Assembly: GCA_965262785.1 (NCBI GenBank)
Contig: OZ253559.1
Coordinates: 992,001 to 1,056,000, forward strand
From: G965218495 sp965262785
Lineage (GTDB): Bacteria > Bacteroidota > Rhodothermia > Rhodothermales > Bin80
Direction of reading: 5' to 3'
Length of the DNA: 64,000 nt
How positions within the stretch are numbered: the first letter of the stretch is position 1; each line of letters starts with the position of its first letter. Under the pieces are notes generated by a model. The model saw only the letters and a program-made list of their open reading frames with translations. It was not told where the DNA came from and ran no database searches. The translations under genes and the position numbers were made by a program. This document shows positions 1-10,017 of this stretch, one piece after another.

Positions 1-2544
1 CAGGTTATAGCGTGAGCTCATGACTTGGCCGTAGGCCCCGACCGTGGCAACTAGGAGTATGTCGCCTTCAAGAGTCCGGGGAAGGCGACGCCCATGGCCA
101 AGGACGTCGCCGGTTTCGCAAATGGGGCCTACTACCTCAGCGGTGATGGCGGGCGACTCATTCAGGCGCGTGAGGTTCACGATGGAGTGGTACGAACCGT
201 AGAGGGCTGGGCGAATCAGCGAATTCATCCCGGCTTCCACGCCGACGTAGTGCGTGGCGCCTTTTTGTTTGACCTGCGTGACGCGGGCCAGCAACACGCC
301 GGATTCCGCTACCAGGTAGCGGCCGGGCTCTATCCACAACGCCAGGTTGGGGTATGTCAGTCGAAAGCGGTGCAATCCTTCGGCGAGCGCATCGAAATCG
401 AGCGCGCTAGCGCCGAGCCGCTCAGGTACCCCGAAGCCGCCGCCGATGTTGAGTAACCGCACATCGCTGAATCCCTCTGCGAGCGAGGCTAGAAAGTAGG
501 CGGTTTCGGGCCAAGTGCTGCTCATCAGGATGCCACTGCCAACGTGCGCATGCAACCCTACAATGGCCAAACCTGCGCGAGCCGCCAGGCGCTGCAGGCG
601 TGGCAACGCGCTGGGAATGATGCCGAACTTGGACTGCGCGCCTGCGGTTCGGACATGCTTGTGGTGCCCGTGCCCGCGGCCGGGGTCGACCCTCACGATA
701 ACTTCTTGGCCGGCAAACACGTCGGGCCACAACTCAAGAGGCCGAATGCTGTCAAGCGTTGTGTGGCCCGCCAGGCGGAATCCGGCCTCATACTCCTGGC
801 GCGGCGCGAAATTGGGTGTAAAGAGGACGCGGTCCTTGTCGAGCCCGGGAAACACTTCGTGAATAAATTCAAGCTCCCCAGGCGAAACGCACTCAAAACC
901 CAGGCCCGCGTCATAGAAGACGCGCAGGACATCCGGATGGTGGCTGGCTTTCATCGCATAAAAGCAGCGGTCCACGGTATCCAGCCCCAGGACACGGCTG
1001 GCGGCCTCGCGAAGCGTGGTTTCATCGTACACATAGCAGGGAGCGTCATGCTGCGCGATGCGCAAGAGGTCCTGGCGGCGCTGCTTCCACCAGACTGAGA
1101 GGTCTGGGCGAAGATCGTTATCGAAAAGCTCGCGAAACGTTCGTCCAAACAGGTCGCTGCTGCTGACGTGGCCGAAAATCTGGCTATGCAGTTTGGCTAC
1201 CAGGCGCACGGCTTGGGATTCTTCGACGACAAAGGTGAAGTTGCGGTCACTGGCGGCCTGTGTGACGAGGTAAATCTGCTGTTCACTAAGGGCTTCGAGC
1301 GCAGGTGCAAGCTCGTGCAGCACGCTTCGGATCTGGCGACCTACGAGGCTGACCGCCGCGCACGACTGGATTTCTCGTGCGCCGCTGAAGGCGCGCAGAT
1401 CTGACAGCAAGGCCTCAAGTTTGGATGGTGTCACCTTAACCCCATGGATGGGGTCAATGGACATGGTGACGTTAGTTTCCGAAGTAGCCACCAAGCCTAT
1501 AGAGAGGCCATGGCGTTCGAAAACGCTACACACGCGCGCCAGAAAACCTACCGAGTGCCACATGCGCGGCGTTTCGATGGCAATAAGGGTCAGCCCGCGG
1601 AGCGTAGAGATGGCCTTGACCTGTGCACCAGATGCATCGACATCTGGAGCGATGACGGTTCCTTGCACGTGCGGCGCATGCGTCGAGCGGATGTGGAGTG
1701 GGATTCCGGCAGCACGCAGCGGATCAATGCAGCGAGGGTGCAGCACTTCAGCGCCGGTACTGGCTAGTTCTTCCGCTTCGTCATATTCGAGATGCTTTAG
1801 CAGGCGGGCCGACGGGATGGAGTGCGGGTCGGCCGTGAACATCCCGGGCACGTCTGTCCAGATTTCTACACGCTCTGCTTCGAGTTTCGCGGCAAGGTAC
1901 GAAGCTGACGTATCGGAGCCGCCCCAGCCAATGAGCACCGTTTCGCCGCGCCGGTTGCTTGCAATAAAGCCCTGCGTCAGCGTAATGACGTCGGCAGCCA
2001 GCTCAGCTTGCAATGCTTTGTCTGGATCATGCTGACACTGGTTGGACAGGTACTGTTCATAGAGCGGGGCGCGCAAGTCCGTCTGCGCCTTGAGCATGGC
2101 GCGCGCGTCACGCCATGACGTCTTGAGCCCTTGGCGATTCAGGAAGGCCGCGCCGAGCGTGGAGATCATGAGTTCACCTCCCGACAAGACGCGCGCCCAC
2201 ACCGCAGGCCCCACCTCGCGGGTCAGCGAGATGCCGTAGGCAAGGCGGGTGATGCTGTCGAAGTAGCGTGCCAACAGCTTGGTGCCATCAACTTCCAGCT
2301 GCCTGGCCAGGTACAGATGTCGATCCTTGATTGCCTGAAGCGGCATTTCATGCGCGTTGGCCAGCGCAGCGTCGAGAAGTGCTTCAAGCTCGCGCGAGAC
2401 CCTTCCCATAGCCGAACACACCAGGACAGGGTGTTGGCCCGCCTCAAGATGGCGTCTTGTGATCGAAGCTACGGCGTCCCAGTGTGCACGGGTGGACAAA
2501 CTGGTGCCACCAAACTTGAGTACTACGCGCGGTAACGAATCCAC
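1..2544 (-). CDS. lysAC: Bifunctional aspartate kinase / diaminopimelate decarboxylase, partial (3' end off the window)
   Basis: The first and last enzymes of the diaminopimelate route to lysine appear to be fused. The frame stays consistent from the GTG at 2544 to the window edge. The N-terminal half opens with VVLKFGGTS, the aspartokinase nucleotide-binding motif, and continues through kinase and ACT-like regions. The C-terminal part is a PLP-dependent decarboxylase: YAMKAS carries the PLP lysine, followed by HAHVGSG, the glycine loop GGGFG, and SSRYN close to the end. About 848 residues are visible, near the usual 860-870 of such fusions, so only the last few residues are missing. GTG 2544 was chosen because it places the kinase motif about seven residues in; an in-frame ATG at 2595 would add 17 residues. 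No clear ribosome binding site and no lysine riboswitch were seen upstream. Confidence 0.9.
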   Translation of the reverse strand, partial: MDSLPRVVLKFGGTSLSTRAHWDAVASITRRHLEAGQHPVLVCSAMGRVSRELEALLDAALANAHEMPLQAIKDRHLYLARQLEVDGTKLLARYFDSITRLAYGISLTREVGPAVWARVLSGGELMISTLGAAFLNRQGLKTSWRDARAMLKAQTDLRAPLYEQYLSNQCQHDPDKALQAELAADVITLTQGFIASNRRGETVLIGWGGSDTSASYLAAKLEAERVEIWTDVPGMFTADPHSIPSARLLKHLEYDEAEELASTGAEVLHPRCIDPLRAAGIPLHIRSTHAPHVQGTVIAPDVDASGAQVKAISTLRGLTLIAIETPRMWHSVGFLARVCSVFERHGLSIGLVATSETNVTMSIDPIHGVKVTPSKLEALLSDLRAFSGAREIQSCAAVSLVGRQIRSVLHELAPALEALSEQQIYLVTQAASDRNFTFVVEESQAVRLVAKLHSQIFGHVSSSDLFGRTFRELFDNDLRPDLSVWWKQRRQDLLRIAQHDAPCYVYDETTLREAASRVLGLDTVDRCFYAMKASHHPDVLRVFYDAGLGFECVSPGELEFIHEVFPGLDKDRVLFTPNFAPRQEYEAGFRLAGHTTLDSIRPLELWPDVFAGQEVIVRVDPGRGHGHHKHVRTAGAQSKFGIIPSALPRLQRLAARAGLAIVGLHAHVGSGILMSSTWPETAYFLASLAEGFSDVRLLNIGGGFGVPERLGASALDFDALAEGLHRFRLTYPNLALWIEPGRYLVAESGVLLARVTQVKQKGATHYVGVEAGMNSLIRPALYGSYHSIVNLTRLNESPAITAEVVGPICETGDVLGHGRRLPRTLEGDILLVATVGAYGQVMSSRYNL

Positions 2545-3983
2545 GGTGGCCAAAGAAATTGGTTGAAGCGAGCAGCCCGGCGGTGCCGATGTCATGCATC
2601 GCCAAGGCAAGCCATTCTGCCATCAGGCCCAGATGCAGCCGCTTGGCACGCGCGATGAAACGCCGCCAGTCATCGCGGGATTCTAGGCGCGCCTGGTTCA
2701 CCACTTTACCGAATTGGCCGAGGTGCCCTAAAACGGGAAAGAGTGCGAGAGGTCTGTCGGAGCAGCAGCAAGTCAGGTTGCGTGGCAGCTGCGGGTTGGT
2801 GTCGGTCTGCCGTTTCGCGGAAGGAGCGCGCATAGTTGCCGTCGCACGGCATGCTGCTGCTGGCCGTAGCCCGGCATGTTCAAGCACTTTTATTTTCTGC
2901 GAGAGAACGAAAGGACACTGGCTTACCCTAAGAGTGGGCATATGTTGGCGGAGGCGCATCCAGTGCCTTTTGCCAGCGTGCGATCGGTGAGGGGTCGCTG
3001 TTGCCCTCTCCGAAGCCGCGCAGTGCTTTGTGATTGCGGCTAGCTGGCACCCAAGTCGTCCGGCTTGCTACATCCGAATGAATCGAACCGCTCCTTAGCT
3101 GGCCGGTGCGCATTCACCGACCGCGCTATGGGACAGTCCCAACCCACTTTTGGCACAGGCTGTGTCCGGACGAAAATGCATTTGCTGCACATTCTGCTCT
3201 GCTGCTCGCCGTTACCAGTAGAAGGCTTCTGCCTTATCTTTCGCCAAGCCATGCCCGTTGTCGTAGGCTGCCCCCACGGAAAACGGCGCTCTCGCCACGC
3301 CCTGTTCTGCCGCACGCCGAAACTAGCGGGCCGCTTCCGCCCGGTTTTGTGAAAGCTCCCGTCCCTGGTGAAATTCACAGCCTAGTTGGTACTGCGCTCT
3401 GGGGTGGCCCTGGCTGGCAGCCAATTGGACCCACTACACCGTTTCTTTCCGACCCTGCGACATAATCCACCCACTGCAAAGGCCAGTGGCAATCTTGAGC
3501 TGCGCAGGGCATGCCCCTGCTTGCTGCAGCCAGATACCAATGGGTGCGGCCAACTCGAGGTCCTCTTCAGCGAGCAGGCCGATTGAATACACCTCCCCCG
3601 GATGAAGCGCGATTCTACGTTGCCGCACCCAACTAACTGCTAACACCAGTGAAGAGCCAACGCGGGAATCCGTGCCAACCCTTCGCCTTTTCACACATCT
3701 TTTCCAGACTCCGTTGAGACTCGCCGTCACCTTGCCTGGCGGCATCCGCTAGTGCGGACACGAATTCTCCCATGATTTCTTGCCATAGGTCATGAAGGCA
3801 CAACGCACATCGTGCCTGGCGGAATTTGCCATGGTACGGGCACGCAAATGCACCTGATGCCGCAAAGGCAGTGGACCCGAGCCAGGATAGATGCGTGTCC
3901 AACTGGATTCGCTATGAGCAATCTAGCCTGAACTCCCATGCGCAATTTTTGTCCAAATCGCCATGACATTTCGTCGGGGTTGG
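2545..3983. other. Long stretch without a recognisable gene
   Basis: About 1.4 kb separates lysAC from the first transposase pseudogene. Several open frames exist, the longest on the minus strand at 2444-2959 (171 codons), which overlaps the lysAC start. None shows a motif or composition I can tie to a family. The stretch may be decayed sequence next to the insertion-sequence cluster. Small frames at 3106-3465 (+) and 3633-3902 (-) are equally unsupported. Confidence 0.5.
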
Positions 3984-5756
3984 TCATGCTATGCGGATGT
4001 GGAGTCTCTTGTCTGCTAGCCAGGGAATGGCCTCGACGGCATCGTTATATCCTGCTGCGAGCAGATACGGGCTGTTTGCCCGCCGCGGCAGTGTAACGAT
4101 GAGGTCGTCGGCTTGTATGTCGACCTTTGCGCGGGTGCGCACCAGCTTTCGGAAGAGGGTACGGGGCTTGGCGTTCTCCATGCCGTTGCCGATTCGTTTT
4201 GCCAGGATGCGGTAGAGGGTACTGGCCATGAGCGTCAGTTGCAGATCCACATCAATTTTCAAGGGTACGGCTGCGCTGAGGGCATCCATGTGGAAGAAGT
4301 CGATGGCATCGGCGAGGGTGTTTTCTATGAGCATCCGCCGTGCGTAGCGGTCGATCAGCCGGGAGGCCGCGCCGTGCATCTGATTGGTGAGCAGCAGCGT
4401 GGGCTTCTCATGTCCGAGCTCTGTAATGGCAATCTGGCGCAGTTTTCCGGGATAGCCGCGGATGCGGACCTTTTGCTCCAGGATGCGCGGATGGCGGAAG
4501 GTGCGGCCCACGTTGTGCAGCCGTATGCGGCGCCACTGGTCCGGTGGCACCTGTGCCAGGGTGGCCAGCATCTTTTGGGAGCGGCGTCGTAGCGTGAGGA
4601 AGTCAATGCCCTGCGCGGTGAGCTGTGCCAGGTTGGCATACGTGGTAAAGGTGCTGTCAAAGACCAGTTCTTTGGGCAGGGTCCCGGAGCGTGCGTGCCA
4701 CCAATCGACAAAGTGCTGGAGTTGGTCGTGGCGGTTCTCCTTGCGCACCTGTGCGTCTGCGTAGACGAAGAGCCGGGCTTCGGCATCCCGCACGACCAGA
4801 GACAGGATGCCTTTCTGGCTGCGGCTGCGCTTGGAGACGTAGTGCTTCTGGAGCAGGACGTCGTCGCCGTGGTAGGGAATCGTGTGGAAGTCCAGGTCGA
4901 AGGACTGCCCCTGGCCCAGGCATACGTCCAGGGAGCGCGTAGCGGTGTGCCAGGCCTCCATGAGTCTTGTGCACTGTTCGGGGTGGACCCGGCAGGAATA
5001 CTCCGAAAGAGTGGAGCGCTTGGGCATGACGTTGAGTCCGGCAAACAGGGCCAGCCCCGGATCCAGGACCTCGGCCATGACATGGGCGCTACGTCGCAGG
5101 CCCCAGAGCTTCAGGGCCAACAGAGCGCGCACGGCACAGCCAGCGGGTATCCCTTGGCTGCCAGGCATCTTGCTTTGCGTAAGCAGGGTGTCCAGCTGGA
5201 CGCGGGCCAGGTCGTGCACAAACAGAAAGAGGCCCCCAAAGTCGGTTTGGAACTGGCGGGGCGCAAGATCCAGCTTGCGGTAGTTGGCCACGGCCGCCCG
5301 CTGCGGAACTGGCGCATCGAGTCGTTGCCGTAGGGTGCGTCGGTGCAGTTTGGCCACGCCGGACAAGCGCAGGGTGCGCATGACGGTGGAGTCGCTTACG
5401 CGCTGCCCTTCCTAGCGGAGCGTCGCGGCAATCTCCACTGCGGACAGGTTCTTTTCTGCACGCATCGAGATAATGCGCTGGGTGCGCTGCTGCAAAGCCT
5501 CCGATGTCTTTCTGCGGGTCGGCGTGGATGCATTCTCAGGGTCTTTCTTCTTGCCTCGCTGTGCGGGCATGAAAAAAGCTGGCGTGGGGTTGCGGCGGAA
5601 CTCAGAGCAGAGATTGCGGACGGTGCCGTAGGAGTATCCGAAGCGTTCCGCGACTGCTTGCAGGGGCTCCTTATCGACAAAGCACGCGCGGAGCAATTCG
5701 TAGCGCCGCTGTGCGGAGTTGGAGGGATCGAGGAAGACCTGCGCGAGATCAGTCAT
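3984..5756 (-). pseudogene. IS1634/IS4-like DDE transposase, interrupted by one in-frame amber codon
   Basis: The frame starts at 5756 (MTDLAQVFLDPSN) and has one TAG at 5414-5412, then runs in the same frame to the stop at 3984. It aligns end to end with the intact homologue at 18232-19971; the amber sits where that protein has Gln (RLAQEN), so a CAG-to-TAG change is likely. The N-terminal part is a helix-turn-helix region (RFGYSYGTVRNL). The catalytic part carries FDLDFHTIPYHG for the first Asp, VFDSTFTTYAN for the second, and YARRMLIENTLADAID for the Glu block. The two copies are clearly related but not identical, so they are different elements of one family. Element ends and target duplications could not be located. 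Confidence 0.8.
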
Positions 5757-5870
5757 TATTTATAAGTTACTGTTAGGTATAGTACACATGATCTATCCGT
5801 TACACGTAACATTTACCTCTAAAACCTCGACTTGCTTCGATATTGGCTTCATACTGCGTGAACTTGGCCT

Positions 5871-5876
5871 CAATTG
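5871..5876. repeat. Target site duplication of IS21 element A, left copy
   Basis: The six bases caattg lie immediately outside the left end of element A (tgtgtattctga at 5877) and recur directly outside its right end at 11224-11229. A 6-bp duplication is within the 4-8 bp typical of IS21-family insertion. Confidence 0.8.
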
Positions 5877-5994
5877 TGTGTATTCTGACGAAAGTGCCAG
5901 GGTAATCTGATTTAAAGTTACCACCCTGCAGCCATGTGGACGCGCTGGGTTAGATGCATGTTTTCGGAGGTTGAATTGAACGAGTTTACGGATT

Positions 5995-6747
5995 TTATTG
6001 ATGCGTGTGGGCTGGCGTTTTCAGCAGTCGTTTTCGCATCGATTCGCCTTTGAGTTTGATGCGGTACGCGGGTTGTACGAGCCGGTCGAGGATGGCGTCC
6101 GCGAGCGTGGGGTTAGGCATGGTCTCGTGCCAGTGTTCGACCGGCATTTGACCGGTAGCGATCGTGGAGCGTTTCTGGATCCGGTCATCGAGAATCTGAA
6201 AGAGGCATTCCTGCTGCGCGCTCGTCACACTTTGCAGGCCCCAATCATCGAGCACGAGCACATCCAGCCGGGACAGCGTGTGCAGGACTTGCAGATAGCG
6301 GCCGCTCGCGCGGGCGAGCGCGAGTTCTTCGAGCAGGCGCGGCAGGCGGTGGTAGCGGGCCTTGAAGCCTTCCAGGCATGCCTTGTGGGCGAGGGCACAG
6401 GCAATGAAGCTCTTGCCCGCACCGGTGGGGCCGGTAATGATCACATTGAGATGGTGGCGGATCCAGTCGCAACTGGCCAGATCGAGCATCAGCCTTTGAT
6501 CCAGCCCGCGCGGCGCGCAAAAGTCCAAATCTTCGATGCAGGCCGCCTGGTGCAAGTGCGCGCGCCGCAATCGAAGCTTCAGGGCTCTGTTTGCGCGGGC
6601 ACTGGCTTCCCGATCGACCATGAGGCCTATGCGCTCCATGAAGCTCAGCCGGTCGCTTTCGGGCTGTGCCAACTGGTCACGCAGCGCGTTGGCCATGCCG
6701 TAGAAGCGAAGTTGTTCGAGTTTGTCAATAATGGGATGGTGTAGCAT
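5995..6747 (-). CDS. istB: IS21-family helper ATPase IstB (element A)
   Basis: This 250-residue protein is the AAA+ partner that, in IS21 elements, works with IstA in target choice and strand transfer. The N-terminal helical region (MLHHPIIDKLEQLRFYGM) is followed by Walker A ITGPTGAGKSF and Walker B VLVLDDWGL. The start at 6747 is chosen because the family begins close to this point; the frame itself is open for 50 further codons upstream. It lies just downstream of the istA stop at 6752. The gene is intact, but its partner istA is interrupted, so it is unlikely to mobilise element A by itself. Confidence 0.88.
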   Translation of the reverse strand: MLHHPIIDKLEQLRFYGMANALRDQLAQPESDRLSFMERIGLMVDREASARANRALKLRLRRAHLHQAACIEDLDFCAPRGLDQRLMLDLASCDWIRHHLNVIITGPTGAGKSFIACALAHKACLEGFKARYHRLPRLLEELALARASGRYLQVLHTLSRLDVLVLDDWGLQSVTSAQQECLFQILDDRIQKRSTIATGQMPVEHWHETMPNPTLADAILDRLVQPAYRIKLKGESMRKRLLKTPAHTHQ

Positions 6748-6751
6748 AGGC

Positions 6752-7433
6752 TCAGGGCGTTTCAGGTTCAGGGTTGGCAAACAGTGATCCGTCGGCGAAG
6801 TAATCTCCGCCGCGAAGGTTTTCATGCAGGATGGCTGGGGGATTGGCCGCGGGCGCTTCCCGCAGGTCACGCCCGCTCTTAAGCAGGGCAGCGACACTGG
6901 GATAGTTGTAGGTGCCGAGCTTTAGTGCAAGGCGACAGGCCGCTTCCAGGCGCTCCTTCGGATAGGTGTGTTGTAGCCGTACAAGCCCCATGATCGTGCG
7001 GTAGCCGTGCTCCGGGCGCTTGCGGTTTGCCAGGATTGCAAAGGCCAGCGCCGAGGTATCAGGTCCAATCTTGCGGGTCTGGTCCAGGTGGTATTCCTGA
7101 TCGATAAACTGGCGATGCCCCTTGGGCATGTGATCGTTATGTGTGCTGCGCTGTCCCCGCTGCCGCAAGCGCGCATGAGCGGCGATGAGCTTTGACTTCA
7201 GGAAGCATTCCACCACGTTTTCCGTGATGCAGACATCCACTTTCTTGCGCGCATAGCGGTAGGGGACGCTGTAGTAGGCGTGGTCCAGCTGTATGTGGTA
7301 ATCGATATGGACGGTCAGCTTCTTCCAGTCCCTGTAGGTGAACGGCACGGCTGGCAGTGCACGCATGGCGGGCAAGTCGCGCTCCACAAAATGACTGCGT
7401 CGTGAGCCGGACTTTTTCTGGAAGGGCTTGTCG
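6752..7433 (-). pseudogene. istA: IS21-family transposase IstA of element A, 3' portion
   Basis: This is the C-terminal part of the interrupted transposase, beginning LNDKPFQKKSGSRRSHF and running to the stop at 6752. It matches the corresponding part of the intact IstA of element B (LNAQPFQKKDGSRHSWF). Joining bases 11032-10149 to 7433-6752 gives 1566 nt, exactly 522 codons, so the disruption is a clean insertion. The open frame continues upstream to 7558 through the end repeats of element B, giving a hybrid 268-codon frame that starts MAHMRRIRWPTC. That extension is a by-product of the insertion. Confidence 0.85.
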
Positions 7434-7440
7434 TTAAGCT
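7434..7440. repeat. Target site duplication of IS21 element B, left copy
   Basis: The seven bases ttaagct directly precede the left end of element B (tgcatattccga at 7441) and recur at 10149-10155 just after its right end. They correspond to the EELN codons of the interrupted istA. Confidence 0.9.
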
Positions 7441-7454
7441 TGCATATTCCGACG

Positions 7455-7565
7455 ATGTGGGCCACCAGATTCGCTCTGAAGTGGGCCATCAAATCCGGCG
7501 CAAGTGGGCCACCGAATCCGATGCAAGTGGGCCACCGAATCCGGCGCATGTGGGCCACCAGTGGT
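7455..7565. repeat. Tandem end repeats of IS21 element B (left)
   Basis: Five consecutive units of 22-24 bp share a GTGGGCCACC core followed by an AATCCGGCGC-like tail. They mirror five inverted units at 10018-10140. The spacing and position just inside the terminal TGCATA identify them as transposase-binding repeats, not CRISPR repeats. Confidence 0.8.
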
Positions 7566-7585
7566 TGGGTGCGAAGTTAGCAACT

Positions 7586-8347
7586 TTATCTCTTTTTTTG
7601 TGGTGTGTTGGAGGGCCATAAGGACTTCTTCTTCCGCATAGATTCTCCGACCAGTTCGATTTTGTGCGCGTTGTGGATTAGACGATCGAGCACGGCGTCG
7701 GCCAAGGTAGGATCCTCCATGGTTTCATGCCATTGTTCCACTGGATACTGACTCGTCGCAATGGTGGATCGTGTGTCATACCGATCGTCGAGGAGCTCCA
7801 GCAGATGCCGTTGCTGCTCGGCGGAAAGGTGCCCGAGACTCCAATCATCCAACACCAGCACGTCCATTTTGGCGAGCTTGTTCAAGAGTTGCTGATAGCG
7901 TCCATCGGCGTGAGCGATCTGCAAATCCTCCATGAGTCGGGGCAGTCGGTGATACTGTGCCCGAAAGTTCTCCAGGCACGCCTTGTGTGCAAACGCGCAG
8001 GCCAAGTAGCTTTTTCCGACTCCGGTTGCGCCGGTGATGACGATGTTCTGGTGACGTCGTACCCATTGACAACTGGCCAGATGCAGCATGAGATGCTTAT
8101 CGAGTCCGCGGCCCTGCCCGTAGTCGATATCCGCCACAGAGGCCTGATGCTTCAACCTGGCGCGCCCCAGCCGCTGCGCCAGGCGACGCGAGTCACGCAC
8201 AGCCATCTCGTTGTCGACCATCAGTGCGAGGCGGTCCGTAAAGGTCAGCTCGTCCATGTCGGCGGTGACCAACTGGTCACGCAGGGCATTGGCCATGCCG
8301 AACAGACGCATGTGTTCAAGTTTGGCTACGGTAGGATGGGTGAGCAT
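7586..8347 (-). CDS. istB: IS21-family helper ATPase IstB (element B)
   Basis: The 253-residue AAA+ protein shows Walker A ITGATGVGKSYLA and Walker B VLVLDDWSL, with the usual IstB N-terminus MLTHPTVAKLEHMRLFGM. Its start overlaps the 3' end of istA by 22 bp, which suggests translational coupling. It is related to, but clearly distinct from, the IstB of element A at 5995-6747. In IS21 elements IstB forms the ATP-dependent complex that stimulates the IstA transposase. Confidence 0.93.
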   Translation of the reverse strand: MLTHPTVAKLEHMRLFGMANALRDQLVTADMDELTFTDRLALMVDNEMAVRDSRRLAQRLGRARLKHQASVADIDYGQGRGLDKHLMLHLASCQWVRRHQNIVITGATGVGKSYLACAFAHKACLENFRAQYHRLPRLMEDLQIAHADGRYQQLLNKLAKMDVLVLDDWSLGHLSAEQQRHLLELLDDRYDTRSTIATSQYPVEQWHETMEDPTLADAVLDRLIHNAHKIELVGESMRKKKSLWPSNTPQKKR

Positions 8348-9921
8348 TCCTCTTCCTCCTTTGGGGATGAATTACTGTAATAGGCGGCACCGCGAATGTT
8401 GTTGTGCTCAACGACACAGGGCCGCTGACTGCCTGCGGCGCTTGCGATCTTCTCAACGATCTGCTTGACCGCGGGGTAACTGAAGACTTGCTGGTCCAGC
8501 GCTTCTTTCGCCGCTGCCTCCATGGCGCGCGCACCATGCTTCTTCGCCAGGCCCAGAAGGCTTCTGCATCGCGCGAAGCACTGCTCTGGGATATCGAATC
8601 GGTGGAAGTTGGCTTGGATCAACGCCTGGGTGTGCGTGCCGACTTCGGCGGCCCAATTCACAAAGCGCTCTGGCGTCCACGCGGCGTAGGCTTGATGGTG
8701 CGAGGGCATGTGATGCTGGTTCGTCACATGTTGACCTCGCAAAAGACCACGACGATGCGCTGCTATGTACGTATCATCCTGCCGATCGAGGTAAATCTCC
8801 ACCGTGTCCTGGTGTACCAGCGCGTAGACGGTCTTTCCTGCATACTTGAAGGGTACGCTGTAGTAGCATTTGTCGATCGACACGTGATAATTGAACTGCA
8901 CCTTACGCTTGCTCGTCCACTCACCGTACCGGTAAGGCGTGCGTGGTAGCGGGCGTAGCGCAGGCTTGTCCAGATCTACAAACCAGCTGTGACGACTGCC
9001 ATCCTTTTTCTGGAAGGGCTGGGCGTTGAGTGCTTCCAGCAACGGGGCGATGGCTGCATTCAGGTCTTGTAGACTGGAGAAGTGACGATTGCGAAGTGGC
9101 GCCAGGATGCGCCTTTGAGCCTGCAACACGGCGTTCTCAACGGCGGCTTTATCCTTTGGTTTTCCTGGTCGAGTAGGCAGCACACAGACCTGGTAGTGAT
9201 CCGCCAATTCCTGAAACGTTGCGTTGATCTTCGCTACGTCACCCCTGTTTATCGCCGTCACGGCGGTCTTCATGTTGTCCGGAACCAACACGCGAGGCGT
9301 GCCACCTAAAAACTCGAAGCATCGCCGAAGCGATCCGCAGACATCTTTCAGCTGCTGCGTTAAGGTCGCCTCTACAAAGGTGTAATGGGACGCGCCCAGC
9401 GTTGCGACAAAGAGCTCAACCTCGCGTGACTTGCCCGTGCGAGGGTCTACGATGGAGGGCCTTTTTCCTGAGTAGTCCACGAAGAGCTTCTCGCCCGCCC
9501 GGTGTTCCAGACGCATCTCCAAGTGCCTGTCGCTGCCACGCCACTGGCGGTACCGCAGGCAAAACTGGCTATACTCCAGGCCATCAGGATGGCCCGCTTT
9601 GTACTCAAGCCACAGTTGCCGTACCGTCATATACGAGTGCTTGGCCAAGGCCTTGTGAACCTGCTCCCAATCGGGCAGCGGCCGCTGAGGCACCTGTTGC
9701 TTGTCGTCCGAAGGGAAGAGCTGCTGCTGCAGCTCTGCATCGCTCAATGCTGCGCACTGCGACCAGGTCAACCCCGTCTGCTGTACACGCGCCAACGTAC
9801 GAGATACCGTGCTGCGACCGACTCCTACTTGCTGCGCGATGCGCCGCTCAGAGTAATTCTGCTCGTAGCGTAGGGAGAGGATATACTTGATTCTGCGCAT
9901 CGGTATGCGGTGTGCTGCCAT
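8326..9921 (-). CDS. istA: IS21-family transposase IstA (element B)
   Basis: The transposase has an N-terminal helix-turn-helix (RRIAQQVGVGRSTVSRTL) and an integrase-type catalytic core. The acidic residues are visible in LFVDYSGKRP (first Asp), VLVPDNMKTAV (second Asp) and DKAAVENAVL (Glu). The C-terminal tail has the PFQKKDGSRHSWF block typical of the family. The frame is open to 9954; the start at 9921 (MAAHRIPMRRIKYIL) is preferred because family members begin close to the helix-turn-helix, and the ATG at 9954 adds 11 residues. It overlaps istB at its 3' end. It appears intact. Confidence 0.92.
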   Translation of the reverse strand: MAAHRIPMRRIKYILSLRYEQNYSERRIAQQVGVGRSTVSRTLARVQQTGLTWSQCAALSDAELQQQLFPSDDKQQVPQRPLPDWEQVHKALAKHSYMTVRQLWLEYKAGHPDGLEYSQFCLRYRQWRGSDRHLEMRLEHRAGEKLFVDYSGKRPSIVDPRTGKSREVELFVATLGASHYTFVEATLTQQLKDVCGSLRRCFEFLGGTPRVLVPDNMKTAVTAINRGDVAKINATFQELADHYQVCVLPTRPGKPKDKAAVENAVLQAQRRILAPLRNRHFSSLQDLNAAIAPLLEALNAQPFQKKDGSRHSWFVDLDKPALRPLPRTPYRYGEWTSKRKVQFNYHVSIDKCYYSVPFKYAGKTVYALVHQDTVEIYLDRQDDTYIAAHRRGLLRGQHVTNQHHMPSHHQAYAAWTPERFVNWAAEVGTHTQALIQANFHRFDIPEQCFARCRSLLGLAKKHGARAMEAAAKEALDQQVFSYPAVKQIVEKIASAAGSQRPCVVEHNNIRGAAYYSNSSPKEEEECSPILP

Positions 9922-10017
9922 GTTGCTGTGCCTCCAATTTGTTAGGGAAGACACAACTTATTCAGTGTTACTAGATGCCCAACGTCACGCTCTGCGGGGG
10001 CACCCAAGCGGCCCTAT

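Noticed and set aside
94..2035. Plus-strand open frames opposite lysAC (for example 94-456, 544-1098, 1421-2035)
   Set aside because: They are antisense to a clear lysAC reading frame and have no motifs of their own.
2545..2800. Lysine riboswitch upstream of lysAC
   Set aside because: No recognisable riboswitch core or terminator hairpin was seen.
2444..2959. Minus-strand frame of 171 codons upstream of lysAC
   Set aside because: No family resemblance, and its 3' part overlaps the lysAC start in another frame.
3127..3180. Possible IS21-type end (ggacgaaaatgca)
   Set aside because: Only the last bases resemble the TGCA terminus; the repeat array seen at the real ends is missing.
4113..5333. 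Plus-strand frames within the 3984-5756 transposase
   Set aside because: They are antisense to the transposase pseudogene, which has clear homology to the intact copy.
7455..7565. CRISPR-like tandem repeats at the IS21 ends
   Set aside because: Units are contiguous, 22-24 bp, inverted at the other end and lie just inside insertion-element termini, with no spacers or cas genes.
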